A DNA stretch of 64,000 nucleotides from Labrys monachus. GTDB taxonomy: Bacteria > Pseudomonadota > Alphaproteobacteria > Rhizobiales > Labraceae. Of this stretch, positions 56,935-64,000 are shown one piece after another (the stretch's first letter is position 1; each line of letters opens with the position of its first letter). Under the pieces are notes generated by a model. The model saw only the letters and a list, made by a program, of their open reading frames with translations, made no database searches and was not told the origin of the DNA. The stretch spans positions 4,967,001 to 5,031,000 of the forward strand of contig NZ_JAUSVK010000001.1 of NCBI RefSeq assembly GCF_030814655.1, in the 5' to 3' direction. Both the position numbers and the translations under genes were made by a program.

Positions 56935-57876
56935 TCAGCCCCTCATCACGCGGCGATCGACCAGCGCATAGCTGAGATCGGCCAGGAGGTTGACGACGAC
57001 GACGATCACCGCGAAGACGAGGGCGAGCCCCTGGATCAGCGGATAGTCGCGATAGCCCACCGAGCGGATCAGCAGCGAGCCGAGGCCCGGCAGGGCGAAC
57101 ACCGATTCCACCACCACCGCCCCGCTGACCAGCCAGGAGATGTTCACCGCCAGCACGGTCAGCGTCGGGATGAGGGCGTTGCGCAGGACGTGCTTGCACA
57201 GGATGCGCCATTCCGGCAGGCCGCGGGCGCGCGCCACTTCGATATGGTCGGTCGCGAGCACATCGAGCATGGAGGCGCGCAGCGACTGCACCAGGATCGG
57301 CGTCAGGAAGAAGGCGATGGTGAGCCCCGGCAGGATCATGTGGCGCAGATGGTCCAGGCCGCCCTCGCCATAGCCGGAGATCGGCAGCCAGCCGAGCCCG
57401 ATGCCGAAGCCGAGGATGAGCAGCAGGCCGATCCAGAAGGGCGGCATGGCGAAGCCGATCATGCTGGCGGCGCGGACGATATGGTCCACCGGCCGATCCG
57501 GACGGGCGGCGACGATCAGCGCCACCGGCAGGGCGACGAGGATGGAAAGCAGCGTGCCGGTGCCGAGCAGCCAGAGCGTCGGCGCGAGCTTTTCCACGAT
57601 GAGCTCGACGACCGGCGCGTGCTGGATGATGCTCTGGCCGAGATCGCCGACGGCGGCCCGCGCCAGGAAGCCCGCATATTGCACGGCCAGGGGCCGGTCC
57701 ATGCCGAGCTGGGCGTAGATCTTCGCCACCTCCGCATCGCTGACATGGCCATGCATCATGATCCGGATCGGATCGCCCGGCACGAACTGGATCGCCAGGA
57801 AGCAGAACAGGGTCACGCCGATCACCACGGGAACGGCGTGCAGCAGGCGGGCGATGGTATAGCGCAGATAGATCAT
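56935..57876 (-). CDS. Dipeptide ABC transporter permease (DppB-like)
   Basis: 313 residues with the DppB start (MIYLRYTIARLLHAVPVVIG), FVPGDPIRIM near residue 32, VQSLRASMLDVLATDHIEVA (EAA loop) and SVFALPGLGSLLIRSVGYRD near the C-terminus; six membrane segments. Partner of the DppC-like permease. A 300-base gap with repeat copy C separates it from the binding-protein gene. Confidence 0.92.
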   Translation of the reverse strand: MIYLRYTIARLLHAVPVVIGVTLFCFLAIQFVPGDPIRIMMHGHVSDAEVAKIYAQLGMDRPLAVQYAGFLARAAVGDLGQSIIQHAPVVELIVEKLAPTLWLLGTGTLLSILVALPVALIVAARPDRPVDHIVRAASMIGFAMPPFWIGLLLILGFGIGLGWLPISGYGEGGLDHLRHMILPGLTIAFFLTPILVQSLRASMLDVLATDHIEVARARGLPEWRILCKHVLRNALIPTLTVLAVNISWLVSGAVVVESVFALPGLGSLLIRSVGYRDYPLIQGLALVFAVIVVVVNLLADLSYALVDRRVMRG

Positions 57877-57938
57877 GGCAACCTCCCCGCCCGGCGGGGG
57901 ATGAGCGGGTCGTTCATGGGGGCTGGTTTGCAGAAGAC

Positions 57939-58111
57939 CGCGCGATTTCCTTCTCCCGGTGCGGGAGAAGGTGGCGCGCAGCGCCGGATGAGGGCCTGAC
58001 CATCGATCGTCAGAGCGCTGCGACTCGAGCGCCTTCTATCAAGGTTCAGACCCTCATCCCCCTGCCGGGACCCCGAGCATTTCCCGGGGAAATGCGGGGT
58101 CCCGAACCGGG
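57939..58111. repeat. RIME-like intergenic palindromic element, copy C
   Basis: Shares with copies A and B the arms CCTTCTCCCGGTGCGGGAGA / GAACCGGGAGAAGGC and the CCCTCATCCCCCTGCCGGGA core, but lacks their outer terminal repeats, and its middle is diverged. It carries the nested palindrome only in the right arm (58,067-58,103). It lies in the peptide operon between binding-protein and permease genes. Confidence 0.75.
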
Positions 58112-58177
58112 AGAAGGCGTCTTGACTGCCTATCGCAGCGCGAACAGATCCGAAGACCGCACTTTCCTCACGCGTGT

Positions 58178-59725
58178 TCAGGGCTTGATCCACATGTTCT
58201 TCAGCCACCACCAGCCGACGGCGATGTTGTACCAGCCCTGCACCTTGGTCTTGTAGCCGTTGACATAGGGCAGGAAGTTCAGCGGCACGCTGTAGCCGTC
58301 GTGATAGACGACATCCTGGATCTTGGCGTAGAGCGCGGCGCGCTTGGCGCTGTCGCTCTCCTGCCGGGCCTGGGCCAGCAGCGCGACGACGTCGTCGTTC
58401 TTGTAGTTGGAGAAGAAGGCGTTGGTCGAGCCGGTATGGTCGCCTTCGAGCGTGGCGAGCTCGTCGCTGTCGTTGATGTCGCTGGTGATATAGCTGACAT
58501 AGGCCTGGTAGTCGCCCTTCTGCGTCATGCCGAAGGCGGTGCCGTTGTCGAACTCGACGATCTCGACCTTGAGGCCGATCTTGGTCCAGGCGGCCTGCAG
58601 GATGGTCGCGACCTGGCGGGAGGCGGCGTTGCCGGTGTCGACCATCAGCTGGATCGGCGTGCCGTCATACTTGGCTTCCTTGACCAGCGCCGTGGCCTTG
58701 GCGAGGTCGTAGGGGATCGGCGCGACGTCCTTCGACCAGTAATTGACCTTAGGCATGAAGGAATTCGGCACCTCGCCATAGCCGAAATACACCGCCTTCA
58801 TCAGCGCATCGTGGTTGGTGGCGTAGTTGACGGCGAGCGCGATGCGCTTGTCGTCGAACGGCTTCTTGGCGTGGTTGAGATAGACATAGTCGAGGCGGTA
58901 GGACGGGGTGACTTCGAGCGCGGTGCCGTCCATGGCCTTGACGGCGGCGGCCTGGTTGAGCGGCACGGCGATGGCGGCGTCGAGATCGCCGTTCTGCAGG
59001 CCGAGCACGCGGGAGTTGGAATCCGGCATGTAGCGCAGGACGATCTTGTCGAGATAGGGCAGCGGCTTGCCGTCCGTGCCCTTGGCCCAGTAATGCGGGT
59101 TCGGCACCAGCACGACCTGGCTGCCGCGCTCATAGCTCTGCACCATGAACGGCCCGGTGCATACGGGCTTGGTGCCGAACGCGTCGGCGCCGGCCTGGTA
59201 GACCGCCTTCTCGACGATCGAGGCGGAGAACAGCGAGAGCGCCGAGAGCAGCGGCGTGTAGGGCGTCTTCAGCGTCACCTTGACGTGGCTGTCGTCGACC
59301 TTCTCGGCCGACTTGACCGGCCCGAAGGCGAAGCCGTAGGCGGCCGCCGGATCCATCACCTTCTGCAGCGAGAACACCACGTCGTCCGGCGTCAGCGGCT
59401 TGCCGTCGCTGAAGGTCACGCCCTCGCGCAGGGTGAAGGTGTAGCTCAGCCCGTCCGGCGCCGCCGTCCAGGCGGTGGCGAGGCCCGGCTCCAGGCCGGT
59501 GCCCGGCGCATCGGCGAGGACGAGGGGCTCGCAGACCTGCGCGATGGCGTAGATCGAGCCGTTGTCGGACGGGATGAACGGATCGAAGGTCAGCGGCTCG
59601 TCCGGCCGGCCGATGGTGAGCGTACCGCCGCGGACCGCATCGGCGGCCTCGGCCCCGGACAGGGCGGTGATGCCGAACAGCGCCGTGAAGCCGAGCGCTG
59701 CGCTGCGAAGAAGGTGGGTCTTCAT
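58178..59725 (-). CDS. Peptide ABC transporter periplasmic binding protein
   Basis: 515 residues of the SBP_bac_5 (DppA/OppA) family: signal peptide (LRSAALGFTALFGITALSGA, cleavage AEA-A), FDPFIPSDNGSIYAIAQVCE near residue 50, YTFTLREGVTFSDGKPLTPD near residue 96 and a long two-lobe domain. It captures di- or oligopeptides in the periplasm for the DppBCDF-like complex. First gene of the operon; divergent from the PLP enzyme gene. Confidence 0.92.
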   Translation of the reverse strand: MKTHLLRSAALGFTALFGITALSGAEAADAVRGGTLTIGRPDEPLTFDPFIPSDNGSIYAIAQVCEPLVLADAPGTGLEPGLATAWTAAPDGLSYTFTLREGVTFSDGKPLTPDDVVFSLQKVMDPAAAYGFAFGPVKSAEKVDDSHVKVTLKTPYTPLLSALSLFSASIVEKAVYQAGADAFGTKPVCTGPFMVQSYERGSQVVLVPNPHYWAKGTDGKPLPYLDKIVLRYMPDSNSRVLGLQNGDLDAAIAVPLNQAAAVKAMDGTALEVTPSYRLDYVYLNHAKKPFDDKRIALAVNYATNHDALMKAVYFGYGEVPNSFMPKVNYWSKDVAPIPYDLAKATALVKEAKYDGTPIQLMVDTGNAASRQVATILQAAWTKIGLKVEIVEFDNGTAFGMTQKGDYQAYVSYITSDINDSDELATLEGDHTGSTNAFFSNYKNDDVVALLAQARQESDSAKRAALYAKIQDVVYHDGYSVPLNFLPYVNGYKTKVQGWYNIAVGWWWLKNMWIKP

Positions 59726-59830
59726 GGATTGTCCCCTCGGTCTGTTGCCGCTTCTTTGTGCGTTTCAGGAACTGATAAATTCATGGGCAAGGCTCATTCG
59801 GCAGCAGCCGGCTTTTCTTGTCAACCGCAT

Positions 59831-59851
59831 ATTTTCTTTTGGGAGAAAAAT
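59831..59851. promoter_or_regulatory. Operator candidate in the divergent peptide/D-amino-acid promoter region
   Basis: ATTTTCTTTTGGGAGAAAAA plus T: an inverted ATTTTCT...AGAAAA(A)T with six-base centre, 21 bases before the PLP enzyme start. Its position between the two transcription units suits binding by the XRE-cupin regulator. A TTGGGA-N16-TATAGA promoter overlaps it. Confidence 0.4.
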
Positions 59852-59872
59852 TTCCTGCGCTATAGATTCGGC

Positions 59873-61042
59873 ATGCATGACGAAGCGCCCCTCCGCTGGT
59901 CGGGTTCCGACCGGATCCTCACCGAGATCGAAACCCCGGCGGTGATCGTCGATGCGGCGCTGCTGCGCCGGAACATCGCGGCCGCCGCGGCCCGCGCGCG
60001 ATCGGCCGGCGTGGCGCTCCGCCCGCATGTGAAGACCCATAAATCGGTCGCCCTCGCCCGGATGCAGATCGAGGCCGGCGCGGCGGGCCTCACGGTGGCC
60101 AAGGGCTCGGAGGCCCTGGTCTTTCTCGAAGCCGGCTTCCGCGACATCACCGTCGGCCAGCCGCTGGTCGACCGGCGCAAGATCGCCCGCCTGCTCGCCG
60201 CCGCACGGGACGGCGGCGCCCGCCTCACCCTGATCGCCGATTCGGATGCCGGCATCGCCGCCGTGGCGGCGGAGGCCGCGGCGCAGGGCGTCCGGGCCGA
60301 TGTGCAGGTCAAGATCGATGTCGGGCTGCATCGCTGCGGCGTCAGCCCCGCCGGCGGCGAGGCCGTGCGGCTGGCCCGCCTGATCGCGGACGACGCCGCC
60401 TTGCGCTTCGCCGGCATCCTCAGCCATGCCGGCCATGCCTATTCGGCGCCGACGCCGGAAGCGGTGACGGTGATCGCCCGCCAGGAGCACCAGGCCATGC
60501 TCGGCGTCGCCGACGCCCTCGTCCGGGCCGGCATCGGCGTGCCCTGCATCTCCGTCGGCAGCACGCCGACGGTCTGGCTCGGAGACCGGTTCGACGGCAT
60601 TTCCGAGATCCGGCCCGGCAATTACGTCTTCATGGACCTGACGCAGGTCTCGCTCGGCGTCGCCACCCGCGACGACCTCGCCTTGAGCGTGCTCGCCACC
60701 GTGATCAGCTGCAACGACACCTATGCCATCGTCGATGCCGGCTCCAAGGTGATGAGCAGCGACCGGGGCCCGCACGGATCGACGCGGCTGGCGGGCTATG
60801 GCGTGGCGCGCCGCCTCGGCGACGCCGACGGCGCCGACATGCCGGTGGCGAGCCTGTCGGAGGAGCACGGCTTCGTCGCCCATGGCGGCCGGCGCCCGGC
60901 CATCGGCGAGCGGCTGCGCCTCCTGCCCAACCACGCCTGCACCGTCGTCAACCTGGCGCGGAACCTCGTCGTCGCCGGCCAAGGGGGCATCGAGGGCGGC
61001 ATCGAGACCTGGCCCGTCGACGCCCGGGCCTGCGTGTCCTAG
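59873..61042 (+). CDS. D-threonine aldolase / D-serine dehydratase-like PLP enzyme
   Basis: 389 residues of the alanine-racemase-N plus D-ser_dehydrat fold: ETPAVIVDAALLRRNIAAAA near residue 21, PLP lysine in RPHVKTHKSVALARMQIEAG near residue 50, HAGHAYSAP near residue 185 and the metal-binding LPNHACTVVNL near the C-terminus (His and Cys two apart). Members cleave or dehydrate D-beta-hydroxy amino acids. ATG 59873 gives the usual length. The context with D-aminopeptidase suggests breakdown of the D-amino acids it releases; aldolase versus dehydratase cannot be decided. Confidence 0.85.
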   Translation: MHDEAPLRWSGSDRILTEIETPAVIVDAALLRRNIAAAAARARSAGVALRPHVKTHKSVALARMQIEAGAAGLTVAKGSEALVFLEAGFRDITVGQPLVDRRKIARLLAAARDGGARLTLIADSDAGIAAVAAEAAAQGVRADVQVKIDVGLHRCGVSPAGGEAVRLARLIADDAALRFAGILSHAGHAYSAPTPEAVTVIARQEHQAMLGVADALVRAGIGVPCISVGSTPTVWLGDRFDGISEIRPGNYVFMDLTQVSLGVATRDDLALSVLATVISCNDTYAIVDAGSKVMSSDRGPHGSTRLAGYGVARRLGDADGADMPVASLSEEHGFVAHGGRRPAIGERLRLLPNHACTVVNLARNLVVAGQGGIEGGIETWPVDARACVS

Positions 61043-61063
61043 GGACCGCCGCCGGCTTCCCCC

Positions 61064-61116
61064 TTGACGCATACATAGCCGAACGGTTATACGTCAATCA
61101 ATAACCAGTGAGTTAT
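61064..61116 (+). promoter_or_regulatory. Promoter and double operator of the arsR-SRPBCC operon
   Basis: TTGACG (61064) and TTATAC (61087) are 17 bases apart, a good sigma-70 promoter. ATAGCCGAACGGTTAT (61075-61090) overlaps the -10, and a similar ATAACCAGTGAGTTAT (61101-61116) follows; both are 16-base inverted repeats. They are probable ArsR-family operators for autorepression. Confidence 0.7.
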
Positions 61117-61124
61117 CGATTGCG

Positions 61125-61448
61125 ATGCCGGACGCCGACGACATGCTCTTCAGGACCCTCGCCGACCCGACCCGGCGGGCGATCTTCGAGCGGCTGTGCC
61201 GCGACGGGGAGCAGACGGTGAGCGCCCTCACCGCCCGCGCCGGCGTCTCGCAGCCGGCGGTTTCCAAGCATCTCGGCCTCCTGAAGCAGGCCGGGCTGGT
61301 GCGGGACCGCCACGAAGGCCGCCAGACGCATTATTCGGCCCAGCTCGGCGCCCTCGCCCCGCTGATCGACTGGACGAGCCGGATGGCCGGGTTCTGGGAG
61401 AGCCGGTTCGACGATCTCGAAGATCTGCTGAAAAGGATGGACCAATGA
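61125..61448 (+). CDS. ArsR family winged-helix repressor
   Basis: 107 residues: DMLFRTLADPTRRAIFERLC at the N-terminus and the recognition helix region AGVSQPAVSKHLGLLKQAGL near residue 39, then RHEGRQTHYSAQLGALAPLI. No metal-binding cysteine motif is seen, so it belongs to the non-metal group usually paired with AHSA1/SRPBCC genes. Two matching operators lie upstream. Its stop overlaps the next start (ATGA). Confidence 0.9.
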   Translation: MPDADDMLFRTLADPTRRAIFERLCRDGEQTVSALTARAGVSQPAVSKHLGLLKQAGLVRDRHEGRQTHYSAQLGALAPLIDWTSRMAGFWESRFDDLEDLLKRMDQ

Positions 61449-61861
61449 GCAGCACCGCCACTGAGACGCTGAGCGTCGTCGTCGAACGGGAGATCCCCTT
61501 TGCGCCGGAGAAGATCTGGCGCGCGCTCACCCAGCCGCATCTGATCGAGGCATGGCTGATGAAGAACGATTTCAAGCCCGTCTTGGACCACCGTTTCGAT
61601 CTCCGTGCCGACTGGGGCACGGTCGACTGCCGGGTCGTCGCCGTCGAGGCGAACAGGCGGCTTTCCTACACCTGGGCGGCCTACGGCCTGGAGAGCGTCG
61701 TCACCTGGACCCTCACCCCGACGGGTGCGGGAACCCGCCTGCGCATGGAACAGTCGGGCTTCCGGCCCGACCAGCAGCAGGCCTATCAGGGCGCCCGGCA
61801 GGGATGGCCGAACTTCCTCGACCGGCTGGAGCAGGTGCTGGCGCGGCCCCTGGCGGGCTGA
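61445..61861 (+). CDS. SRPBCC (AHSA1-like) domain protein
   Basis: 138 residues forming one START/AHSA1 fold: IPFAPEKIWRALTQPHLIEA near residue 18, AVEANRRLSYTWAAYG, VVTWTLTPTGAGTRLRMEQS and a C-terminal helix (GWPNFLDRLEQVLARPL). Such proteins bind hydrophobic ligands in a cavity. Coupled to the ArsR repressor by a four-base overlap, it may bind or process the signal that the repressor senses. Confidence 0.88.
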   Translation: MSSTATETLSVVVEREIPFAPEKIWRALTQPHLIEAWLMKNDFKPVLDHRFDLRADWGTVDCRVVAVEANRRLSYTWAAYGLESVVTWTLTPTGAGTRLRMEQSGFRPDQQQAYQGARQGWPNFLDRLEQVLARPLAG

Positions 61862-62191
61862 CGAGATTCCGGCCCTGCGCGGCTTCGGCACGGTGGTTTC
61901 CCTACCGATTTACCCATGGTAGGCTGATCCAGAGCAGCGCGAGCTTGCTCTCAAGGCCGTCGTTTCCCTACCGAGCCGCGCCAGCGGAACAGCATGACAC
62001 CCGCCGCCTCGTAAAGGTAATGGCGCATCAGACCATCGCCGCAATGGGAGATGCGCCCGAGGATATCGCCCCCCCGGACTGGTCCCGCCGTGAGGTCAGC
62101 CCCAGACGGGCACCGACATTGCGCGATTTGGTAAAGCGGCCGGCTCTACAAGCTCGTCGGCCGCTTGCCTCCAAAACTTCTCGTTCTCCAT
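61862..62191. other. Intergenic stretch, nothing recognised
   Basis: About 330 bases between convergent genes. Open frames give no family signature; CCTACCGATTTACCCATGGT contains a short imperfect palindrome. No terminator with U-tract is visible. Confidence 0.4.
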
Positions 62192-62938
62192 TCAGCTCTT
62201 GTCCCTGTGGTCTGCCTGTCCCTGCAGCCAGTAGCCTTTCGCATCCATGATCGCCTGTGGAACGCGCCGACCGAGGCCCCGTCTTATTTTTTTGACGGCG
62301 GCCGCCTCGCCGGCAAGGAAGACCTGCCCCTCTTCGCCCGAAAGCGAAAGGCTGGAAATCCTGTCTTCCAGCAAACAACCCGGCGGGCCGTGATTTCCAT
62401 CCCGGGCTATCCAATGGACCTCGGTCGTCTCGGAGCGTCGCAACGGCTGCGCGTCGTCCATGGACGGCACTTCGATGACCACCCAGGTCGGTATCCCGTC
62501 GATGGGAAGTGCATCCAGAATGCTGGCAATCGCCGGCAGTGCGGTTTCGTCGCCGGCGAGCAATCTCCACCGAGCATCTGGCTCCATCCGGTGCCCGCCC
62601 CTTGGATTTCCGAGATGCACGACATCGCCAACCATAGCGCACCGGGCCCATGCCGAAGCGGGGCCCCTATCACCATGCAGGACGAAGTCAATGTCCATCG
62701 TGCGCCATCCGGGGTAGAAGTGCCGGATCGTATAGGCCCGATTTGCCCGGCCCTTTTCTTCTGGTACGGGCAGGACCACTTTCAACCACTGGGCCGGCAA
62801 AGGCACGCTCACAGTGGCAAGCGTGTCGCCCTGGAAAGTTATGCGACGCATATTGGGCGTCAGGAACTCGATCCCTGTGACGGTGACGCGATGCGCAGGA
62901 AGCCTGCCGGGTCGTGATTCTGATGCAGTTTCAGTCAT
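62192..62938 (-). CDS. Siderophore-interacting protein (ferric-siderophore reductase, ViuB-like)
   Basis: 248 residues with an FAD-binding barrel (RRITFQGDTLATVSVPLPAQ, then RAYTIRHFYP, the RxYTxR flavin motif near residue 70) and an NAD(P)H-like domain (WRLLAGDETALPAIASIL, VFLAGEAAAVKKIRRGL). Such enzymes reduce ferric siderophores in the cytosol to release iron. ATG 62938 starts the protein. It is divergent from an AraC-type gene that probably regulates it. Confidence 0.88.
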   Translation of the reverse strand: MTETASESRPGRLPAHRVTVTGIEFLTPNMRRITFQGDTLATVSVPLPAQWLKVVLPVPEEKGRANRAYTIRHFYPGWRTMDIDFVLHGDRGPASAWARCAMVGDVVHLGNPRGGHRMEPDARWRLLAGDETALPAIASILDALPIDGIPTWVVIEVPSMDDAQPLRRSETTEVHWIARDGNHGPPGCLLEDRISSLSLSGEEGQVFLAGEAAAVKKIRRGLGRRVPQAIMDAKGYWLQGQADHRDKS

Positions 62939-63146
62939 GGTGCTGATCTCGGGCAGGGTTGGCGGCGGCGAACGAGGCCTCGCAAAGACGGTCCCGCTCG
63001 GCCGATCGCTCGCCGCGGGCGCGTGTGCGCGGAAGCGGGCCGCCGGTGTCATGTTTCCCGTTGTCTTCAGGGCTCGTCTCTCGCTGTTTCACGGTACGTC
63101 CGAACGTGCTGTAAGATAGCAAGGTGCCTTTACGATGTAGCGCCAA

Positions 63147-63956
63147 ATGATATCGATGAAACGCCAACCAGCCGGGCATCCATTGTTCCGAACGCTGCGG
63201 GCCGCCCAGACGCGAGGGGCAGCCGTCGCTTTGCACGCTCATGACGAAGCGCAGTTGATCTTTGCTGCTTCCGGCACGATGCAGGTCTACACGAAGTCCG
63301 GTCGCTGGCTCGTTCCACCGCAGCTTGCCGTTTGGGTGCCGTCCGGGGTTCCACATTGGACCGACGTGCTCTCCGACGCCGAACTCTGGATGATCTATTG
63401 GGATCCCTCGGCATCGCAGGAGTGGGCGCCGTCCGATTCCCTCAATCGCGCGTTCGCCCTGAAAGTCACTCCGCTTCTACGGGAGCTGATCTTTGCAGCG
63501 TTCGGGACGAACGCCACGCCCGAGAGGACCGAACTCGTCGTCAGATTGATTCTCCACGAGCTCACCGAGACGCCGGATGCGCCGACCTTCGTGCCGCTGC
63601 CGGCGAGCGCGATCGGAAGGCGCGTCGCCGACCTGGTTTTTGCTGATCCTCGAAGCCAACTCGACATCGGCGAACTCGCTTCCCGCGCCGCCACTTCGGT
63701 TCGGACCATCAGCCGTCTGTTTCCTGCCGAGACGGGGCTCACCTTCAAAGCCTGGCGGCAACGGGCACGGATCGTCCTCGCTATCGACCAGCTCTCCGCG
63801 GGAAACGCGATCTCCCAGGTGGCTGTTCATGCCGGTTTCGCCAGCACGGCGGCATTTTGCTTTGCCTTCCGGCAGGTCACCAACATGACCCCCACCGCCT
63901 TCCTCGATCATGCGACGCGTCGCCTGGTAGAGTCGAGGAAGGGCGCGGTAGCTTGA
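63147..63956 (+). CDS. AraC family transcriptional regulator
   Basis: 269 residues: N-terminal cupin-like sensor (ALHAHDEAQLIFAASGTMQV, VPPQLAVWVPSGVPHWTDVL) and C-terminal double helix-turn-helix (LDIGELASRAATSVRTISRL, ISQVAVHAGFASTAAFCFAF). It is divergent from the siderophore-interacting protein gene with about 200 bases between, so control of iron use is likely. ATG 63147 or 63156. Confidence 0.88.
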   Translation: MISMKRQPAGHPLFRTLRAAQTRGAAVALHAHDEAQLIFAASGTMQVYTKSGRWLVPPQLAVWVPSGVPHWTDVLSDAELWMIYWDPSASQEWAPSDSLNRAFALKVTPLLRELIFAAFGTNATPERTELVVRLILHELTETPDAPTFVPLPASAIGRRVADLVFADPRSQLDIGELASRAATSVRTISRLFPAETGLTFKAWRQRARIVLAIDQLSAGNAISQVAVHAGFASTAAFCFAFRQVTNMTPTAFLDHATRRLVESRKGAVA

Positions 63957-64000
63957 GCCATTCGGCAACGCCCCGTTTCCCTTCCCCGCTCATCAAACCG

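Noticed and set aside
56026-57999. Long plus-strand open frame over the peptide permease genes
   Set aside because: Antisense mirror of DppB- and DppC-like genes, with no domain of its own.
58301-59872. Plus-strand extension of about 520 codons before the PLP enzyme
   Set aside because: It lies antisense to the peptide-binding protein gene; the PLP family begins at ATG 59873.

Overview
The window looks like chromosomal DNA of a high-GC alphaproteobacterium, most likely Hyphomicrobiales (Rhizobiales). Supporting signs are the GC-rich codon use of the flanking genes, dense ABC uptake operons, solitary iolB, a D-aminopeptidase operon and RIME-like intergenic palindromes. The genus cannot be fixed from sequence alone. 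No rRNA, tRNA or genuine CRISPR array was seen.

Layout. (1) About 1-36 kb is a large surface-polysaccharide locus, almost all on the minus strand. From its upstream end it holds an RfaH/NusG-type antiterminator, galE, an ABC-2 exporter pair (wzm/wzt), FkbM and other methyltransferases, about ten glycosyltransferases, a Wzy-like polymerase, a WcaF-like acetyltransferase, UDP-glucuronate decarboxylase, a GT-C membrane protein, a secreted TIM-barrel-like protein and an acyltransferase-3 protein. The locus is a mosaic: GC-rich core genes alternate with AT-rich ones. Its distal part (3.0-10.4 kb) is an insertion-sequence graveyard with nested IS5, IS3 and IS427-type elements and an internally deleted IS. 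A complete IS630 element cuts a methyltransferase gene at 29.4-30.5 kb. (2) 36.3-43.4 kb is a minus-strand sugar/inositol-type operon: substrate-binding protein, ATPase, two permeases, iolB and a LacI-type regulator, with a LacI-like operator upstream. (3) 43.5-50.2 kb holds single genes: a divergent DJ-1/PfpI and GlxA pair, a small hypothetical, a MarR-GNAT protein, nagA and a secreted LprI-domain protein. (4) 50.2-61.0 kb is a D-amino-acid peptide module: a dpp-type ABC transporter, a C69 dipeptidase, an XRE-cupin regulator and a D-aminopeptidase in one operon, with a D-threonine-aldolase/D-serine-dehydratase-like PLP enzyme divergent from it. (5) 61.1-64.0 kb has an ArsR-SRPBCC pair, a siderophore-interacting ferric reductase and an AraC regulator.

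How it fits together. The antiterminator probably helps transcribe the long polysaccharide operon, and an ops-like sequence lies between it and galE. galE and the UDP-glucuronate decarboxylase supply UDP-galactose and UDP-xylose. The glycosyltransferases build the repeat, methyl and acetyl groups decorate it, and Wzm/Wzt exports it. A Wzy-like polymerase together with an ABC exporter is unusual. In the 50-61 kb module, peptides are imported, trimmed by the dipeptidase and D-aminopeptidase, and the released D-amino acid is probably degraded by the PLP enzyme.
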